Shown: positions 14,609 to 30,100 of the stretch, piece after piece
Numbering within the stretch: position 1 is the first letter of the stretch
How the letters are laid out: each line of letters starts with the position of its first letter
Origin: Tomocerus qinae
Lineage: Eukaryota; Arthropoda; Collembola; Entomobryomorpha; Tomoceridae
Assembly: GCA_020055645.1 (NCBI GenBank)
Contig: CM034547.1
Coordinates: 35,594,909 to 35,658,908, forward strand
Direction: 5' to 3'
Length of the DNA stretch: 64,000 bases
Translations under genes and position numbers: made by a program
Notes under the pieces: generated by a model
Database searches by the model: none
The model's input: only the letters and a program-made list of their open reading frames with translations
What the model was told of the DNA's origin: nothing

Positions 14609-17600
14609 CCATAATAAAAGCATAATAAGACATGTATAGTAAATACAAAGCCAATACAGGTCATGGATTTAATATACTATAAGTAATAAGTTTGTTGTTT
14701 GTCTGATTATTACAAATATTTTAACACATAAAGAATCCTTCAAGCATTAATTCCATGGTTGACAAATAATAATTAAAATGGAAATTAAATGAAAGTAAGT
14801 GAAAGTAGTGGGTGAAAGTTGTAAGAGTTTAAATAGGTGAAGAAAACTTGGTTAATATTTTTTCCACTCTGCTAACTTCCTTTTATTAACAGGTAAGATT
14901 ACTACTTTGTCAATTTATAATTAGGTGGGCTGATAGACAATTGAGATGAAATCATGGGAACTGAATAGAAAATGTCCATGAGTAGATAATTACTTCATTA
15001 CTTCTGGATGTTGAATTTTAGCCAACAGACTAATGTGACTGCACTGGAATGAGAAAGATGGAGAATGGAATATATATTCGCAGAGTTACATTACTGTGCT
15101 GGAATTAGTGAATCATTTATTTCAGTGTCCAAATTCACAATGTACTTACGTAAGGTAGCTGGTACTTTTGGTAGCTAATGTAATAACTAACTGAATACAT
15201 TCTATTTTGTGTATTCTGGTTAAGTTGATATGATTAGTGATATAATACTATTCTATACTATCTGTCACAATCCAAGTGAATGAATTGGTAAACATTACAT
15301 TATTAAAGGCCATGTACATTATCGCTGCATCGTACTACTTAAATAGGGACGAGAAATACAACTTAAACATCTGTAGTTCTTAATTCAACATAATAATTTA
15401 TTTGTTTAACCTATTTAGAAGATATTCAATCTACGGCTTTGGTTATAATTTGTTAATCGTAATACTCGATTTGGTATACGAAAACGAAGAATTCTGAAGG
15501 GCAACCATGAAGAGTCTTCTCCAGTACTTAAGAAGTGAAAAGAAAATTCAGGAGCTTATAGAATATTATCTGTAGAAGGAGGAAGGAGTAAATGTAATTC
15601 TATACACAGAATCTCTCTACATAATGACTCTTCTGCTTAAATAGAATATCAGGTACTATTATAAGTGGGGTGTGTAAGTTTGTGGATGATGTGAAGGTCT
15701 GCAAATACTCGAGCAGATATTCTTATAAATAATTATTATGGTCTTAATGGTCTCCAAGTTTCTTTGGAGAGACATTATTATTGATGTTAGTAAGTTTCCT
15801 TTCACAGACACACTTAGCGAGACAGAAAGCGAGAGAAAGGAAACTAGCTTAGCTCATTCCTTCGTCCGTAATTCATCATCTAGGATTTTGAGATTACAGA
15901 AGACATATCGTAAGTAGTATAAATATTGTTCACAAATTCATATAACTATTGTCATATAACTATTGTATGTACATATACTATCTGAAACCTGGATTCATAC
16001 TATTTCAACACGGATAAATTGAACTATAAATTATGGTTTATTACGTATTATCTGATACCTATACATACTTACATTTATATAAGGCACATTACAGTATTAC
16101 ATGAACGCAAGCGTATGTTTTGGAGATCTAGGTCGATCCATACTCTAAAATTTCTGCTCAACTGAAACCTACAAAATTATAGTTGGGATCCTATAGAAAA
16201 CTAAATAGCACTACATCCATTTACATTCGTTGTCATAAACTACATTGCTTTTCTTCAACAAAGGAATGTAAATGATGCCAATTATAATTGTTGAATTACT
16301 TTTCAAACGATCCTAACCTGAAGAATATTTTCCTGAGCTCGCTTCACGAGAATGTGATATTCTGGCATTTTACCTAGAATCACTAATTCACTGTTATTGA
16401 AAATTGTAATGGAAAATCAGGAATGGATGCTTATATAGAATTTCATCAAATGAATATGATAGAGGAGTGGCACATTTGTTATTGATCATTTGCATCAAAT
16501 AGGTTATGTATATCCCATAATGAGAGTTGAATTTTCAAATTATCAAGCATCTGTTTTGATTCCGAGAAAATAAAATCTATCTAGAAAATAAATGCATACC
16601 GGAATTACAAATATGTTATGTTGAAGTGATTGGATTGTTAGAATGCGCTCGTGGAGCTGTAACGAGTTTTGTTGAACATTTTCGGAAAACCTTCTGATTG
16701 TCATTTAAGTTGGTTGTCTGAGAATGTCATTTCAGCTACATAAGGATCAACATTAATGGTACAAAATTGTTCACACAGAGCTTAATTCTGGACTAAATAT
16801 TCTGTTTTCGTGTACGTTTAACATCCTCCTATCTGGACATTTTCATATTCTGTTGAACTTTTAATGGAAACCTTAATTGAGGCAGTAAATATATTTACCT
16901 ATATATGTTTTCACATTAGGATTACATAATTTAATCCATAAACACAAACTATAAGCAAAAAAGGGCAGTTAATTTACATACAATGCTACGTCATGAAATA
17001 TTACTGCTTGGACAATTTTTGGGTTTTACCTACTTAAAACCATAAGCACAAGCTATTAGCAAGCCCTAATTCTCAAACATAATTATTTGTACATTATGTT
17101 GTGTCTATAAATAAATATTTTACATGGAAGTAGTTTTATCACTATTTGCAAGACTTACATTCATTTCTGTCTGTAGTAACTGATAAAAGGTTAATCAACT
17201 GACTAAATATTAAAGTATTGTGCTAATTGCAGTTTCGTATCAGAACCTGAAGTTAGTAATTACAAAGTTATTTGTTAGTGATACTTCTCCCTTCTCCGAA
17301 ATAGGTACATAACTTCTAAATATATTTTGTTCACATTGAATCCTTTTGACCTGTAATAAATTAAAAAATAAATGCCTGATATGTCCTATTCGTGTTGGAG
17401 AAAGTCAATTTCACTTTTAACACGCAAAAGAGTTTTAGTAGTTTTAGTTTTTAATTTTTTTATATAGTTTTTAAGAAAAATGGAAAATCAAACCAAATCT
17501 ATTAGCAAATATTAGTATTCCAATCAAATCCAGAGACCATAAATAGTGATAGCCATTTTAAAAGCAAGCAAGAAAAATGATGAAATGGTCTGAGTCTATA

Positions 17601-20600
17601 ATTAAGTGTAAGTAATATGTAATATCTAGTATATTGTGACTTTAAGGGTACTTAATTTATTCAAAATTGTGCATAAAAGATGATGGGAAACTCCCTGAAC
17701 TAATCTGCAGATTACTGCATCCAAAAACATACAATGATAATTATATACTGCTGATGTTCAGTAAGGTATAGATGTGTGTATGGTAGTTTATTACTTTGGG
17801 AGATAATCTTTTAAAGCCCATGAATAGCAGTCTGAGTCGAAGCGACCCACCTTTTTAGCGATTGTATCTTGAAAATCAGCATATGTATTAAAATTAATGT
17901 AGCCAAAGTGTAGAGCGTCATAGCCAGAGATAGACATTGCTGTGGAACATTATTATTGACTTCATTTCATGTCATACCAAGCAACGAAATGGATTAATGT
18001 AATGGATTTTTCAGCTCAATGCACTTTGGGCAGCCCAAATGAGTTCGTATACTTTCCTACTAAAAGAATTAGTATTCATTCTAGATAACCAAACTATTAT
18101 GCTCTAATACCATCAAGAAGGTTACATAGACACATCTTCCGTTGATTGCGGATGTTCTCAAGCGAAAACCTACATTGGAGTATTCTGTCTCTCTGGGTGT
18201 ATGTTCTTAACAACTGCTCACTAAATATTCCCAAAACTACTCTGTCGATAAGATAAGTCTACTAATAGTATAACAAGTCAGTTACAGAGATAAGGCAGAA
18301 TTTGTTATACAATTTAATGAAGTCGTTGAAACCGTTGCTGGTTTGTCCAAAGTTGTCTATAGACATGTACATTAATGAGGACGCTTTAAAAGATTTTGGC
18401 AGAATTCTCTCTGCCGCTGACAATTTGGGAAAGCATAAATAAATAGTACAATTATACAACATCCGAGAGCAATCACAAACAGAGGTATTTAATAGAGGAT
18501 GAGTTCCCAGAAACCTTCAAATCCAAGTAAACCAATAATTAAAGAACGCTTTTCTCCCATTTGTTTGTCGTTAATGTTGCTACCCAGTAGGGCTAATGTA
18601 CTAGTAAAAGAATAAAAAAAAACAGCAGAGATTATATAATACTAATACTCTACACGGATAAAATAGCTTTACTAGCACTTGGCAGTGTACTGAGAGCACT
18701 GTGTTATGTGCAGAAACTTTTTTGTTACCTAAATTCAAAAATTGGAGAAAGACATTCTAAGTACGATATCGCAGATTCAAAGGATTACTATATCTTTGTC
18801 ACAAAACCAACCCACGCAGTATGCCTAAATACATAGGTAGAGGTACAGATCCTGATACTGACATAATATAGTGTGTACGTACCTAATACACATATCTGAA
18901 TAGACTTATTCCTCATGTATAAATATCTCTTGAATTTAAGGTGAACAATACAGCAGTGAGTTTGGAATTTTTTGGCAGCGCAAACACAAAGCAGAGCAAA
19001 AGAGGAGGGATTTTAGCAAATTGTGGGTAGAAATAAATATCCAAACTAACAACAGCATACGTAGCTAATTGTTGTGATCATTAGTTCATTCAACATATCA
19101 AAATAGTCAACAAATGAAATTGTAGCCGTGCTTGATCCAAACTTATAATACGTCAAAGAAATGGTTTTGTTGTAAATAGTCGTTTCTGAAATGTTCACTT
19201 AATCTTAATAATTATACGCTATCACAATTTCCCATTATAATATAACATTGTTACAGATACTCATAAAATACTTTCATTTCGCAGATTTCTGGGAGTAGGA
19301 GCTAACTAAATATTATTATAGTACTAGTTCCTACTAGATTGAGTAGGAGAGTAGGATCGTTGTACTCGTATATTGGACCTGTACATTCGACAATGTAGTA
19401 AAGGCTTAAGCTTTTAAGCTTTTAACAACAAATAGACTATCTCTGCTTTCTGTACAGTTCAAGTACATTAAATCAAGATCAAAATTCTTTCCAATTGTTA
19501 GAATCAGTGCGGTAGAAAGTCTTCTGTTTCTCTTTTTAGCAGGCAGATTATAAAAGCGTCTCAAGTTAACGACACGGCGCAGTGGCAGAGTGGCACATGG
19601 AAACACAGACACTGAGATATTTGACTCTTGGATTAAGTAAGCATTACATTACTGTAGACGATTCTCTATTCTACTGTCTCTACACAAATAGCACAGTTAG
19701 ACGTGAACCGAGGCTCTAAAATCAATGACTGCACGAGGGCTTTGTTTTCACATGTCTTTATTTTATTTATACTTACGTTCATGCACCTTTAGAACTACAT
19801 ATCCCTAATTAATGCCAATACAAACTTTGTACATTTTTGGATCTTACCTTACTACACAAAAGTCTTGCTGCAATTTATTGCCAAATTCTTCTTAATTTTG
19901 TGAAATGAGATCGCTATTTATTTTAGTAATAATGTGCATCATATCTAGTACAGTAACTGTAGCTGAAATCCAATAACTTCGCGTGCTTGACTTTTACAAA
20001 ACTTCAAATACATTTATCTTTGTTTCTTGAGCCCAGTAAAAAGCCTTTGATGATTCATTCACATTTACCATGTCAGAATGAGCAGTGACTATGTTTGACT
20101 AAAAGGTTGTGATTCTTGGATTCTCCACTTCTGCCAAATTAGACAAATGAAGCTAGTCTTACAGATAGTTTGCTTTGTATTCTTATTCTGTGTTCCTTTG
20201 ATTGCCTGAATACACATAAGCGATGATAGACATATCATTTCACAACCTTTCATGTTTAAGAAAACAACTATCACTATACCGGAAAAGATGGCACTCGTCT
20301 TGATGACCTCAAAATATGAATCTAAAATATCCAACAACTGCGTAGACGTTGAGACGACAAGATAGAAATCCAGATATAAAAATATTACTTGCCGTATTTG
20401 ACATTTACAATGAAAAGCCATTTAAATGCTTGCATACGACCTACACGTATTGTTTGGTTGTCCAATTCAAGGCAATTGGTTCGTAGGACTGGCAAACGGA
20501 CACATTGACACATCTAGATTATATTTCAATCGTGAAGTTATTTAATATGTGATTGTAATCAAAAATGATAATCATACCCATGAAAAGTCATTTTGGCAAA

Positions 20601-23600
20601 GATACATGTGAAGTTTATCAAAGTGGTAAGTAATTACCCAATTAAGATATTCAGGATTAATAATTTAAAAAACTACTGTGCAGGTACTATGGAATTGCTA
20701 TTTGTGCAAAAGCTATAGATGATCGTAAGAAATCTTTTCATTGCATATCATTATACTTGTTTTTAAGCAAGGTATGTAGTTTTGTGCCTATAGTATAAGC
20801 AATCTACATATCTCCACATTTTCACAAAAAAGGGCAGATCTTGCAAGTATGCACATTTGAAAGGAATGCGAAGGTGGTTTGGTTTAGTCGGCTGGCGCGT
20901 GATACTTCTAATAGCAAATACGAGGACGCAAACAACCGACAACCCACAACGAGCATCTTGTTTTTGTTATTAGGTACTCTCAGATTATTTTGCATAGTTA
21001 CCTCTATCCAACCTAAATTCTGTGTGTTGGTTTTGGTTGTCCAGAAGAGCTAATTGTCTGCATAAACATATGAATAGGTGGTTCTGGTTGATCCTCAAAT
21101 AATATGGTTGCAAATCTGGCGTTGCTGTACGATAACAAATTACTTGAGAATGAGTAACAAATCTTCACAAGAGAAATCTATGCACAAAATAAATTCACAA
21201 TTTTTGCACATATGCCATTTTCTATGATAAATTAATACTGTTACAAATCCTTTGTGAAATCTTCGGTTCATACATAACACATTTCCTTTTCTCCTGCGTT
21301 TTCGATCATATTTTCCAACCTTTGGTGACTTTACAATCATCACCTATGTTAACCAATGCACACAAATGTCCTTCGGCTAGGTTTTACTTGCACATTTCCA
21401 CTGCCTTTTAGGTGACTCATTCTATTTGTCGTTACTTACAGATGCTATGACATTTAAACCTTGCCTCAGGTGATTTTTGCCATTATGCGGGGGAGTCTCA
21501 CATGTTCCTAATTCATTAGTCCAGTTCAGTGCATCAGTAAAAGGAGATGGCAAACAGAAGCTGCCTTTGTACATGACATTTAATTCACTTACATCTTTTG
21601 CTCCGCTACATTTTGTTCACTCATTAAAACGGTAACATCGAATATTTTTTGCCCCAAATTTGAACCTGAAATAGATCAGCAGATATGATTTTATGAACCT
21701 ACAAAAAATTGTCTTTCCATACAAATCCAATGCGGAGTTTATTTTTGGTATGCAAAAGTTTAGCCATGATTAGCTTTGGCACTAAAAGTAAGTGGTCGAA
21801 TACAATATCCACATACAGAAATGAATCTTTAGCATTTTGAGATGAATCACTACGCTACAATCGTTGTCGTGAGGTTCATGTGTAGTTCATGTAGTGATTT
21901 TTCATAGTTACAATCTTACAATTAGTACAAAAATGTGCAGGTACATACATTTAATTTATTATTGAAGATGTAACAAAAATACGTGGGTAGAGTTATTAAC
22001 ACATGTGGTGATTTATATGTGTCTTATGTGCTGGCTGACTCAAATGCAGACTTATTACGTCTGAGAGCACTAAGAGCTTGTAGAATTACTTAAGCATTTG
22101 TTCTTATTAAGTAATACCTAAGTAAATACGCGTATGCAAAGCTTACAAAGAGAAACTGGGAATAAAAAATGATGCAGATAATTATTGCATGGTTGCTAGT
22201 TCAGTTTCAACTACCAGACATTGTGTATAGAGTGAGGCGCATTAGTGACCACGCACAGCCTCCGACTCCAACCGGCGATCTGTAAGAAGAGGCAGGCAGA
22301 AGAGGCAGAGCAACTGAAAGTTGCCTAATATTATGTAAATCCAAAAGTAGATTACAATTTCAAAAGTTGCTTAGGATATTTGCACTTTGCATACCTAAGC
22401 CTGCCTACCTGTTCTTGCACAGCTGTCATAGCACTTGCTGATCGTCTATTCATTTGGGATGGGTTGTTAGTAATTATTTAGTCAGTAGGTATGTTATGAT
22501 GTGTTGTGCTACAAAAACTTGCATGTTTTCTTTTATTGTATGATATGATGTGAGAGTTAAAAAGGCACGTCGAGAAAAGCGAGTGCGAAAATACTGACAC
22601 TAACATATCCCTTCCTTCCTATCCCATGCACAATCCTTTAAGGTCGAATGCTCTCGGAAATTAAGCATAACAGTAACTTTATTTAGTTGCAGCATTCATG
22701 AGATATTAAGTATTTAGTTCAGTGAGAGTTTGCAGCAATTATGCAAATGCTTGTGTTCAAATCTCTGTTATACATGGAATAATGTTAGATGCAAAATGGA
22801 CTGATAAAGCTAAAGTGCTAATTGCAAGATTGCAAGCGCACCTAGCAATGTACAATGCATTACTTCTTATGTTATAAGCAATAAGCTTATAATTAATATC
22901 TCTTATAGCCATCTTTAGTTTGCTAACTAAAGTTCATTACAGTTCATGCATATAAATGTGTCTGCACTTCAATATTAAATACATAAGCGTTAGCATTTTA
23001 CATTGCATCGTATATCACCGTTATGTTAGCTGCATTTTTCCAGGGATAATAATTAAACTCCAAATGGTTACGGTTCACAGGTTTACAAACCAACCGACAA
23101 AGCCAGAAAAATTTATTTGTTTTATGTGCAAATTCCCTAATACTTTGTGACTGCTATGATTAAACATTTGTCAGGCTTCTCAGGATTTAAAAACATCAAA
23201 CGTCACAATAAAATATTTTATCAGTGTAATATGTTTTCGCTTCTTTAATTTAAGCTGTAGAAAAATAAGGACAAACTGCAATAAAAAGCACCGAAGGATT
23301 GTGAGAAAAATAAACATTCTACGCAGGTATATATTTGTATTTTATGCATTCTAAGTAGTAGTATGTACACTCCATCACACTTCCTCGTGAAATTAGAATA
23401 GCAAATAAACACAGTTTTGTGCAAATTGTACTATTTCGCTTTTCTCAGTAAAGAATTCCAACACTACCAACATGTGTGAATGTATGACATGAAGCTATAT
23501 TGTAACATTGAGGAAATAATAAGTACAAGCTGAGTAATACTATTACTAAATATGTATATGAACATGCTCTATAATCAAGAAGTTCTAAAGGCTACGTAGT

Positions 23601-23896
23601 TACATATTATATATATACCTTTAACCATAAAGTAGTAAATGTACGTATATTTATATACAGCAATATTCAAACAACTTTACACACATTAAACATTTCCTCT
23701 TGACAAAACGCAACAATCATACATACTTGTGTCTGTCAAAGCCACACTGGCTTCCCTTTTTAGTTTTCATAGGACGGGAGTGAGCGTGAGTTTCAAATTG
23801 AACAAAGGTATATAAGACTGCAGTATAGAAACATCTAGGGAAATATAATCAGATTAGTCGATGCAAAGAAGCAATATAAAATAACGACGTAGGTAG
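14609..23896. other. Gene-poor region, left part
   Basis: This is 9.3 kb of AT-rich sequence without a gene I can support. The longest open frame is minus-strand 20421-20089 (110 codons). It holds one or two hydrophobic stretches but no family motif and no splice partner. A 14-base direct repeat CATATAACTATTGT occurs twice at 15938-15965. A gene made of very short exons, or an unannotated non-coding RNA, could be missed here. Confidence 0.4.
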
Positions 23897-24112
23897 ATAA
23901 AATTCGTAGAAGGTTTCCATGTTGGCGACAAGGATCGACGGAAAAGTGGAGGAAAGAGCTGGGAGACTTTAACGGTAAGAAGGATTCCAAAACCAACTGA
24001 AACGAACATCTGCCGATCTGTTTTGCCTCGCTTCTACATCCGCATTAGTCCTTCTTCCTTTCTGTTTCATTTCCTAGGCCGAAGCAAAGAGAGTGAACGA
24101 GGGAGAGAGCCG
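23897..24112 (+). other. GC-richer island with a candidate exon pair
   Basis: About 200 bases are clearly richer in G and C than the surroundings. On the + strand an open frame (23897-23974, KFVEGFHVGDKDRRKSGGKS...) ends at a strong donor ACG/GTAAGA. A 100-base gap follows, ending in a long pyrimidine tract and TTTCCTAG at 24077, after which the frame runs 12 codons to a TGA. The minus strand is also open in two frames across part of it, so strand is not certain. It could be a small gene, a first exon, or a promoter island. No family is recognised. Confidence 0.2.
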
Positions 24113-27100
24113 ATGAAGTCGACTTCGGACTAACTATTTGTTTCTCCGACTTCTTTCCGTTTAGTGTAAACTTGAGCACGAAAGCGAACAGACGTTCTTT
24201 ATAATATTGCCTGCTCTACACATTTGTAGTAGCTGTAGACTGAAAGACGGAGGAACCTACTGCAGTGAATATTGTACACCGACCGAAGTACATAGGTAAC
24301 TGAAAGAAATTGTAAAGGAAACTGAAATTACTCTTCCTCTCAATCCTCTCATAATACAATAGGAGTATTACCCTGCATTGCATATAACCTCGCTGCTCAT
24401 TCACACTCATATCAGCCATTCCTACAAACCTCTTGCTATTGTAAAGATAGACTTTTTATCTTTCCACGTACACACGACTTCTTTTATAATTCCTTTTTTA
24501 CGTCTGTTCCCAGACATATACTACTACTCGATCGCACATGAGACACATACACAGTCTTAGCAAGGTAAGAAACTTTCTATACACTCTCCGAGCTATGAAT
24601 TCTCATTTACAAAAATAAAATCCTTCGAGAATTGTGCTAAACACAACTAAGCTGATTGCATTTTATATATAGGGAACACACATAAAAACACTTAAATTTT
24701 ATTTCCTTATCTGTGCATCTACACTTTTGTCATTTACCTATATTCTCAGCGGATAAAGTGGCCGTACATCACAAATATTATGTACACCTTGTACATGTAG
24801 GAGATTTACAACGGGAATCAGTCTGGATTGACGTAAGAATTCATTTTCAGACTTAATTCTGCAAGTTTTTATATTGTAGGGTAGAGACTACAGTATAATA
24901 TAATAAGGTCGTGTCTCTGGCACTTCTATATTAAGTAGATTAAAAGAAAAGATCTTCCATTCCGTAAGTTTCCATTCAACATATCCAGAGTTTTATTCGC
25001 TGTAGGGCTTGTTGGCAAACTCTTGAGCTCTTGTCTCCTGACTCTATCTATTGTATACAAATGTACAGATATATTACATAGAGTCTCTATAGTTAGTGGC
25101 TGATTTGCTCAAACAAGGTACCTTATTATATCTGTGTATTTTATCCATGGAGTGCCGAGTGGTGTGCAGATAGGTTTCAAGCTTTAACAACTAATAATAT
25201 AATATTATCATTATGCAATACTATAGGATAGAGATATGGCATTAGCTAATACATTCGCGTAACCGCTTTGGAATAGATAGTAGAGGTACGTCAACTGGAG
25301 GGAACAGAAAGGGAGAGCAGTTGGTTGTGTGCAATGCAAATGTATTGTGAGTTGAGATTGAAGGAGCAAGCTAGGTTGGCTCTTGGCTAGTCTGCTATTG
25401 AAGCCATATGAAGTAGGAATAGCTGGACGGATCACATCATCATCAGAAGAGTTAAGAAGGAGCAAAGTACATATAACTAACTGTCCTGTTCTGTCTTGTG
25501 GCTATCTTACGTGGATTTGAATTGAATTAAACGCAGTAGGCTCAACTGTCGAGAAGAACTAACTAGTACTGCCTCAACATCAACTCGGCTCACACTATAA
25601 ACTGCATTCTTCACCACAGAAGATACCCACTTGTACAATTCTATATCCTTATAAGTGGCCATACAGATTGAATTTGCTAAGCTCTGTAAAAAATCGTTCA
25701 TTCACTTCGAAAATTAATCTTTACTACAGACGATGATAGTGAGATTCTTTCGAAGCTACTATTACAAATACTAGATATACTGTTTTCTCAAGCAAAACGC
25801 AAATATTTGGATTTTCACATATTTTGCAAGGGAAGCTACTAAATAAATAATTCAATTACAAACTACTGTGCTACCTACGTCAAATTCTGTTTGTCTCGTT
25901 GGTTGTGAATCAGTTTCGTGTGGGTAGTTAGGAGTGAAGATAAGACAACCAAATAATAAATGCTTTTTGGTATTAAATACTAAACTGGATTTGCATACTT
26001 ACTCGATTAAAAGATACACAACGAGAAACAAGAGCTCCTACACAGACGCTGCCTCTACTTGACTTACTCGCACCAGACCAAACAAAACCACAAGAAAAAT
26101 ATTCTCAGCAACTACCATCAGTAATTAATTCACTAAGAGCTCTACAGTGCTAACGACTGATTGTGACTTTTTTCGTAAGACCTGTCTGTGTAGTGTCAAT
26201 GTAAAGATAGTGTTGGGCAGTAGAAAAACTACGTGTACACAAGTATGACTTTTATCCCATTAGTACACTCCATGTGAATGTGTCATGTCATGTTAACTAA
26301 GAACATTCTGCACTACTTGTCCGATATTTATTGCAACCAAATACACTAACTCAAAAGCACAACTTCTCTCCACTGTTATCTGTTAACGTTTCTGTTCTCT
26401 GACTTAACTGCTAACTAAGCGAAAAATAAACTCCAACCACAACGGATTGAATTGACTGCAAACCATAAAGGATAAGGTAACCTCTACTTTCCATACCATT
26501 ACTCCCTATCTTTATTTTCATTTTATGCACTGAAGATTAAATATTAATACAAGTGTATAGCTGGAAACACACAATAATATTTACATTTCAACTCCTTTTA
26601 AAACATTACATAGATATAATAACTATAGGTACCAATTTTCGTGTAGTACAAGGATTTACTAGATTAGTTACTACAAACGGATATCGTACAAGTGTACGCT
26701 TAACTTTTTCATATGATTAGAAACACTGCAATTTATAATGTATTTTACATATAAAAAATATTTATCTGTACTGTATACATATGTAAGAATGTACAAGTTG
26801 TAATAAGCCAATACACTTTGCTAACAAGAAGTTAACCACTATTATTAATCACCGAATACTAATGTCAATATTATTTGCGGGCGAAAATTTATTTAATAGC
26901 TCTCACGTAACATCTAAACCAACAAGGTAGTAAATATTATTATTACTTCTCTTTAATTGCAAATGCAAATGCATGTTGTGCCATAAATAGGTTTATTACT
27001 CTAAATGCGTGTAAAATGTGAAATGATGATATTCCAAGGTGTGGAAAAGTTATAGCGTGTTACTAGTAAAACGCTATACCGGTTTTTATTATTCCATTAA

Positions 27101-30100
27101 ATATGCACTTTTTCAATTATATACACAATGCTTTAACCTAGTAAAAGTTTATCAACTTGACTAAGAAACGGAATAGAGGATCATACACAAGCAGGACGTA
27201 GTAAAAACAAATAAAACTAAGCAAGTCAAGGAGGAATGTCTCATTTCGTAAGAATTTTCCAACATTTATCAGATGTTTCGTAGGATGGTGAGAGATTCAT
27301 TGGGTACTAAAGTTGTGAGTGGAACTTCCATTTGCTTCCCATAGGATGAAAACAATTCTGAAGTAATGTTTACAGAACCAAAGTACATTTTTCGCAGAAT
27401 TGAATTGATAAGAATTCGTTAGCTGATATTCTGTCAAATAGGTAGATCAAAGGAAGGTTACAATGGAATCCGAGGAATACGTAACACCATATGTAAACAC
27501 AGATTATAACATCATTACTGTATTATAAGTAAGTAATTATAGTTTAGGTAGCATAGTAGTTACAGACTGTAATAGAGCTATTGTCTTCTTAACAAGGGCT
27601 GGAAGATTCAGTCGTGTTCAGGGAATGTATCTCAATTTGGTGCTACATCAAAAAGGATACTAAATATATTTAATTACACAATGCTCGTGACTATATTGCC
27701 CATTGAATTGCAGAAAGCTAAAATCTGCAAGGCCAGGACAAAGGCAAACAGGAAAGTCACAACCAAGTAAGGCAAATAATACATTTTTATTCGTCAGCAC
27801 ACTCCATACCTTCGTAGTATGACGATGTGCAATATTATAGTCAATAGCCACATAAATAGATTTGACGTTAGTACATATGCACTTATGTATGTAATTTTAC
27901 CAACGTTATGTTGCATTTATTGATAGTGGAAACTGTGGAAAGGATGGGAGTTGATACTGATAGTATAAACACGTTGACATACTTACTACGTTTAAAAAAA
28001 TCTACAAACGCATGGAATATTTATTTGAACGGGAATTTTAGGTGATAAAGCAACTGCTGCCAAACCACATTTAATGCTAACTACCCTACAAGAAAAAATG
28101 TAGCGCTATTACATTAAAATAGAAGGGTTAGTGAGGTGCTTAAGTGTAGTCATTTGTCAGAGGTTTGTGGTACGAATAAGAATGCAAGAAATGTATCATA
28201 GCAGGTTCTTACCCTTATATAAGTGAGGAATCAATGCTCTATTCTATTTGTGTGCTCTGATGGCAGTAATCGAAAGGTTAAAGGTGGTAGAAACTATTCG
28301 CTATGCTATATTCCTTAAGAATAGAAATACCTATATAGATCTATGTGGAGGAGACAATTATTTTGTGTAAAACAATACCAGTAGTTGCGATATAAAAATC
28401 ATCACACGGTCCCATTAAAGACGAACAGGGCAGCTAAGAGCATTTTGTTTTGTTTGACGTTGTTATCTGTTGTGTCCTGGTGTGACAAGATGGAATTGAC
28501 GACTTGACTTTGAAGGATCGTTAATGTGAGAGATGTCTTGCGAATCCACCTAACCATAACCACCAATAAGTAAGCCACAGTCAAAAGGTCCGTGCTGATA
28601 CATATCTCTTCGCTGATGAATCCAGTGCTACTACTACACCAAGCAATCTCTTTGATTACGAACTTGTTCCATTTTTATTCTGCCTATCTCCCTGTCTTTT
28701 ACTTGCTCGTCTTCTTTTGTCAATAGTCGAGCAGATTAGAAGCTGTTTCGGCAGTTCTGCACAAGTTAGTCGTATTCTGGGTTACAACAGCATTGTTATT
28801 GAGACGACTATCCTATATTCTTATATAACGTCTTGGTCACATAATTAAATGTCGCAAAGCTGGCGATCTCGTAACTATCTGACTAGAATGTGTGTCTCTG
28901 CACAGCAGTCACCTTTGTCAGTCTTCTTTGTCAGTACAAAGACAAAAGTCGAGGATTTCAGTTGTAACTGTCAGAAGTTTGACTTCCTTTGACGTAACTA
29001 TATTATAGCCTCTACCCCAAGTAAATGCGAACCTTGGACAAAGAATTACTGCCGAATTAAAAGTAACCGTTCATTTTCCTTCATTCGGTAAGTTAAATTT
29101 ATTGCAATGGTCATGTCACCCAAACCTTGGTTATGTTCTTAGTTACTGTTATTAGTGGTAGTTAGTGAGTATATCTGATATAATTGTAGCGTTTGCAATC
29201 CTTTGCTTCATCGCGTAATTGATATTCAATTCCAAGCACTCTTTTCTAATGTGCGTCATGATATTTCTGTCGCCATATTTCTTGTAAGGGTCGACAGAGT
29301 TTCGTAAATCTGTGCAGTAAGCGTTTGACATTTTCAGGATTGGTATTCTGATTGCGTGCGGCACACATTCACATCTTTCATCCTGGAAAAAAACCTCCAT
29401 CAGCCATCAGAATATTTATGAGACATTCTCCAAAAGTGAACTCATTTAGAAAGTTCACCGTCCCTTTCCAGTTCAAATCTATATTATGCAAATATTTATG
29501 CTATAATATGCTGACTGTGAAATAAAGTGCGTCTTCCTGGAGTTTCTATTTTTGGAGAAAGTCCTTGGTGTGTCGTATAAATAAAGAAAATTATGATGGT
29601 CATGAGTTAGTTTGTACATTTCCTCCAGCTGAGATTATATTTTACTACATAAAATGTTTGCACATGGAGAGAGGTGAACCTAAAGTTTTGGAAGGGGCTG
29701 TACCTTCCATATAATATGTATAACTGAGGGCATGAAGCACAAAAGGAGAAAAGAGAAAGGATTATTAGGTAGCTAAAACTCAGTGGAGAAAGAGGAAGAG
29801 AAAGAAAATCGCTTCTAAAGAATAATAGAGCCAATTTTAGAGAAAGCTATTATTGCTCTGCTTTCTTAGCCACCAAATATTCTGGCGGTCTTAGTAGAGC
29901 CAGGAGGAAAGAATGTAGCATTCGTATACACTCCTACTGTAGGCAATACAAAGGGCAGATGGAAGAAAAGAATAAATTACTGAACAAAATTTTGAATTGG
30001 TTCCCCGTTTCCTTTGGTTTTCATATAAAATGGATGAACTTTTGACAAAAGTTTGAAAAGACTTTTGATTTGTGTCATAGGGAAGTTGAATCCAGATCAG

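Noticed and set aside
14399-14614. 71-codon + ORF
   Set aside because: It lies within the right arm of the foldback element and extends to its terminal repeat, so it is a by-product of repeat sequence.
20089-20421. 110-codon minus-strand ORF with hydrophobic segments
   Set aside because: No family motif, no splice partner and no compositional contrast with the background; hydrophobic runs are expected from T-rich DNA.
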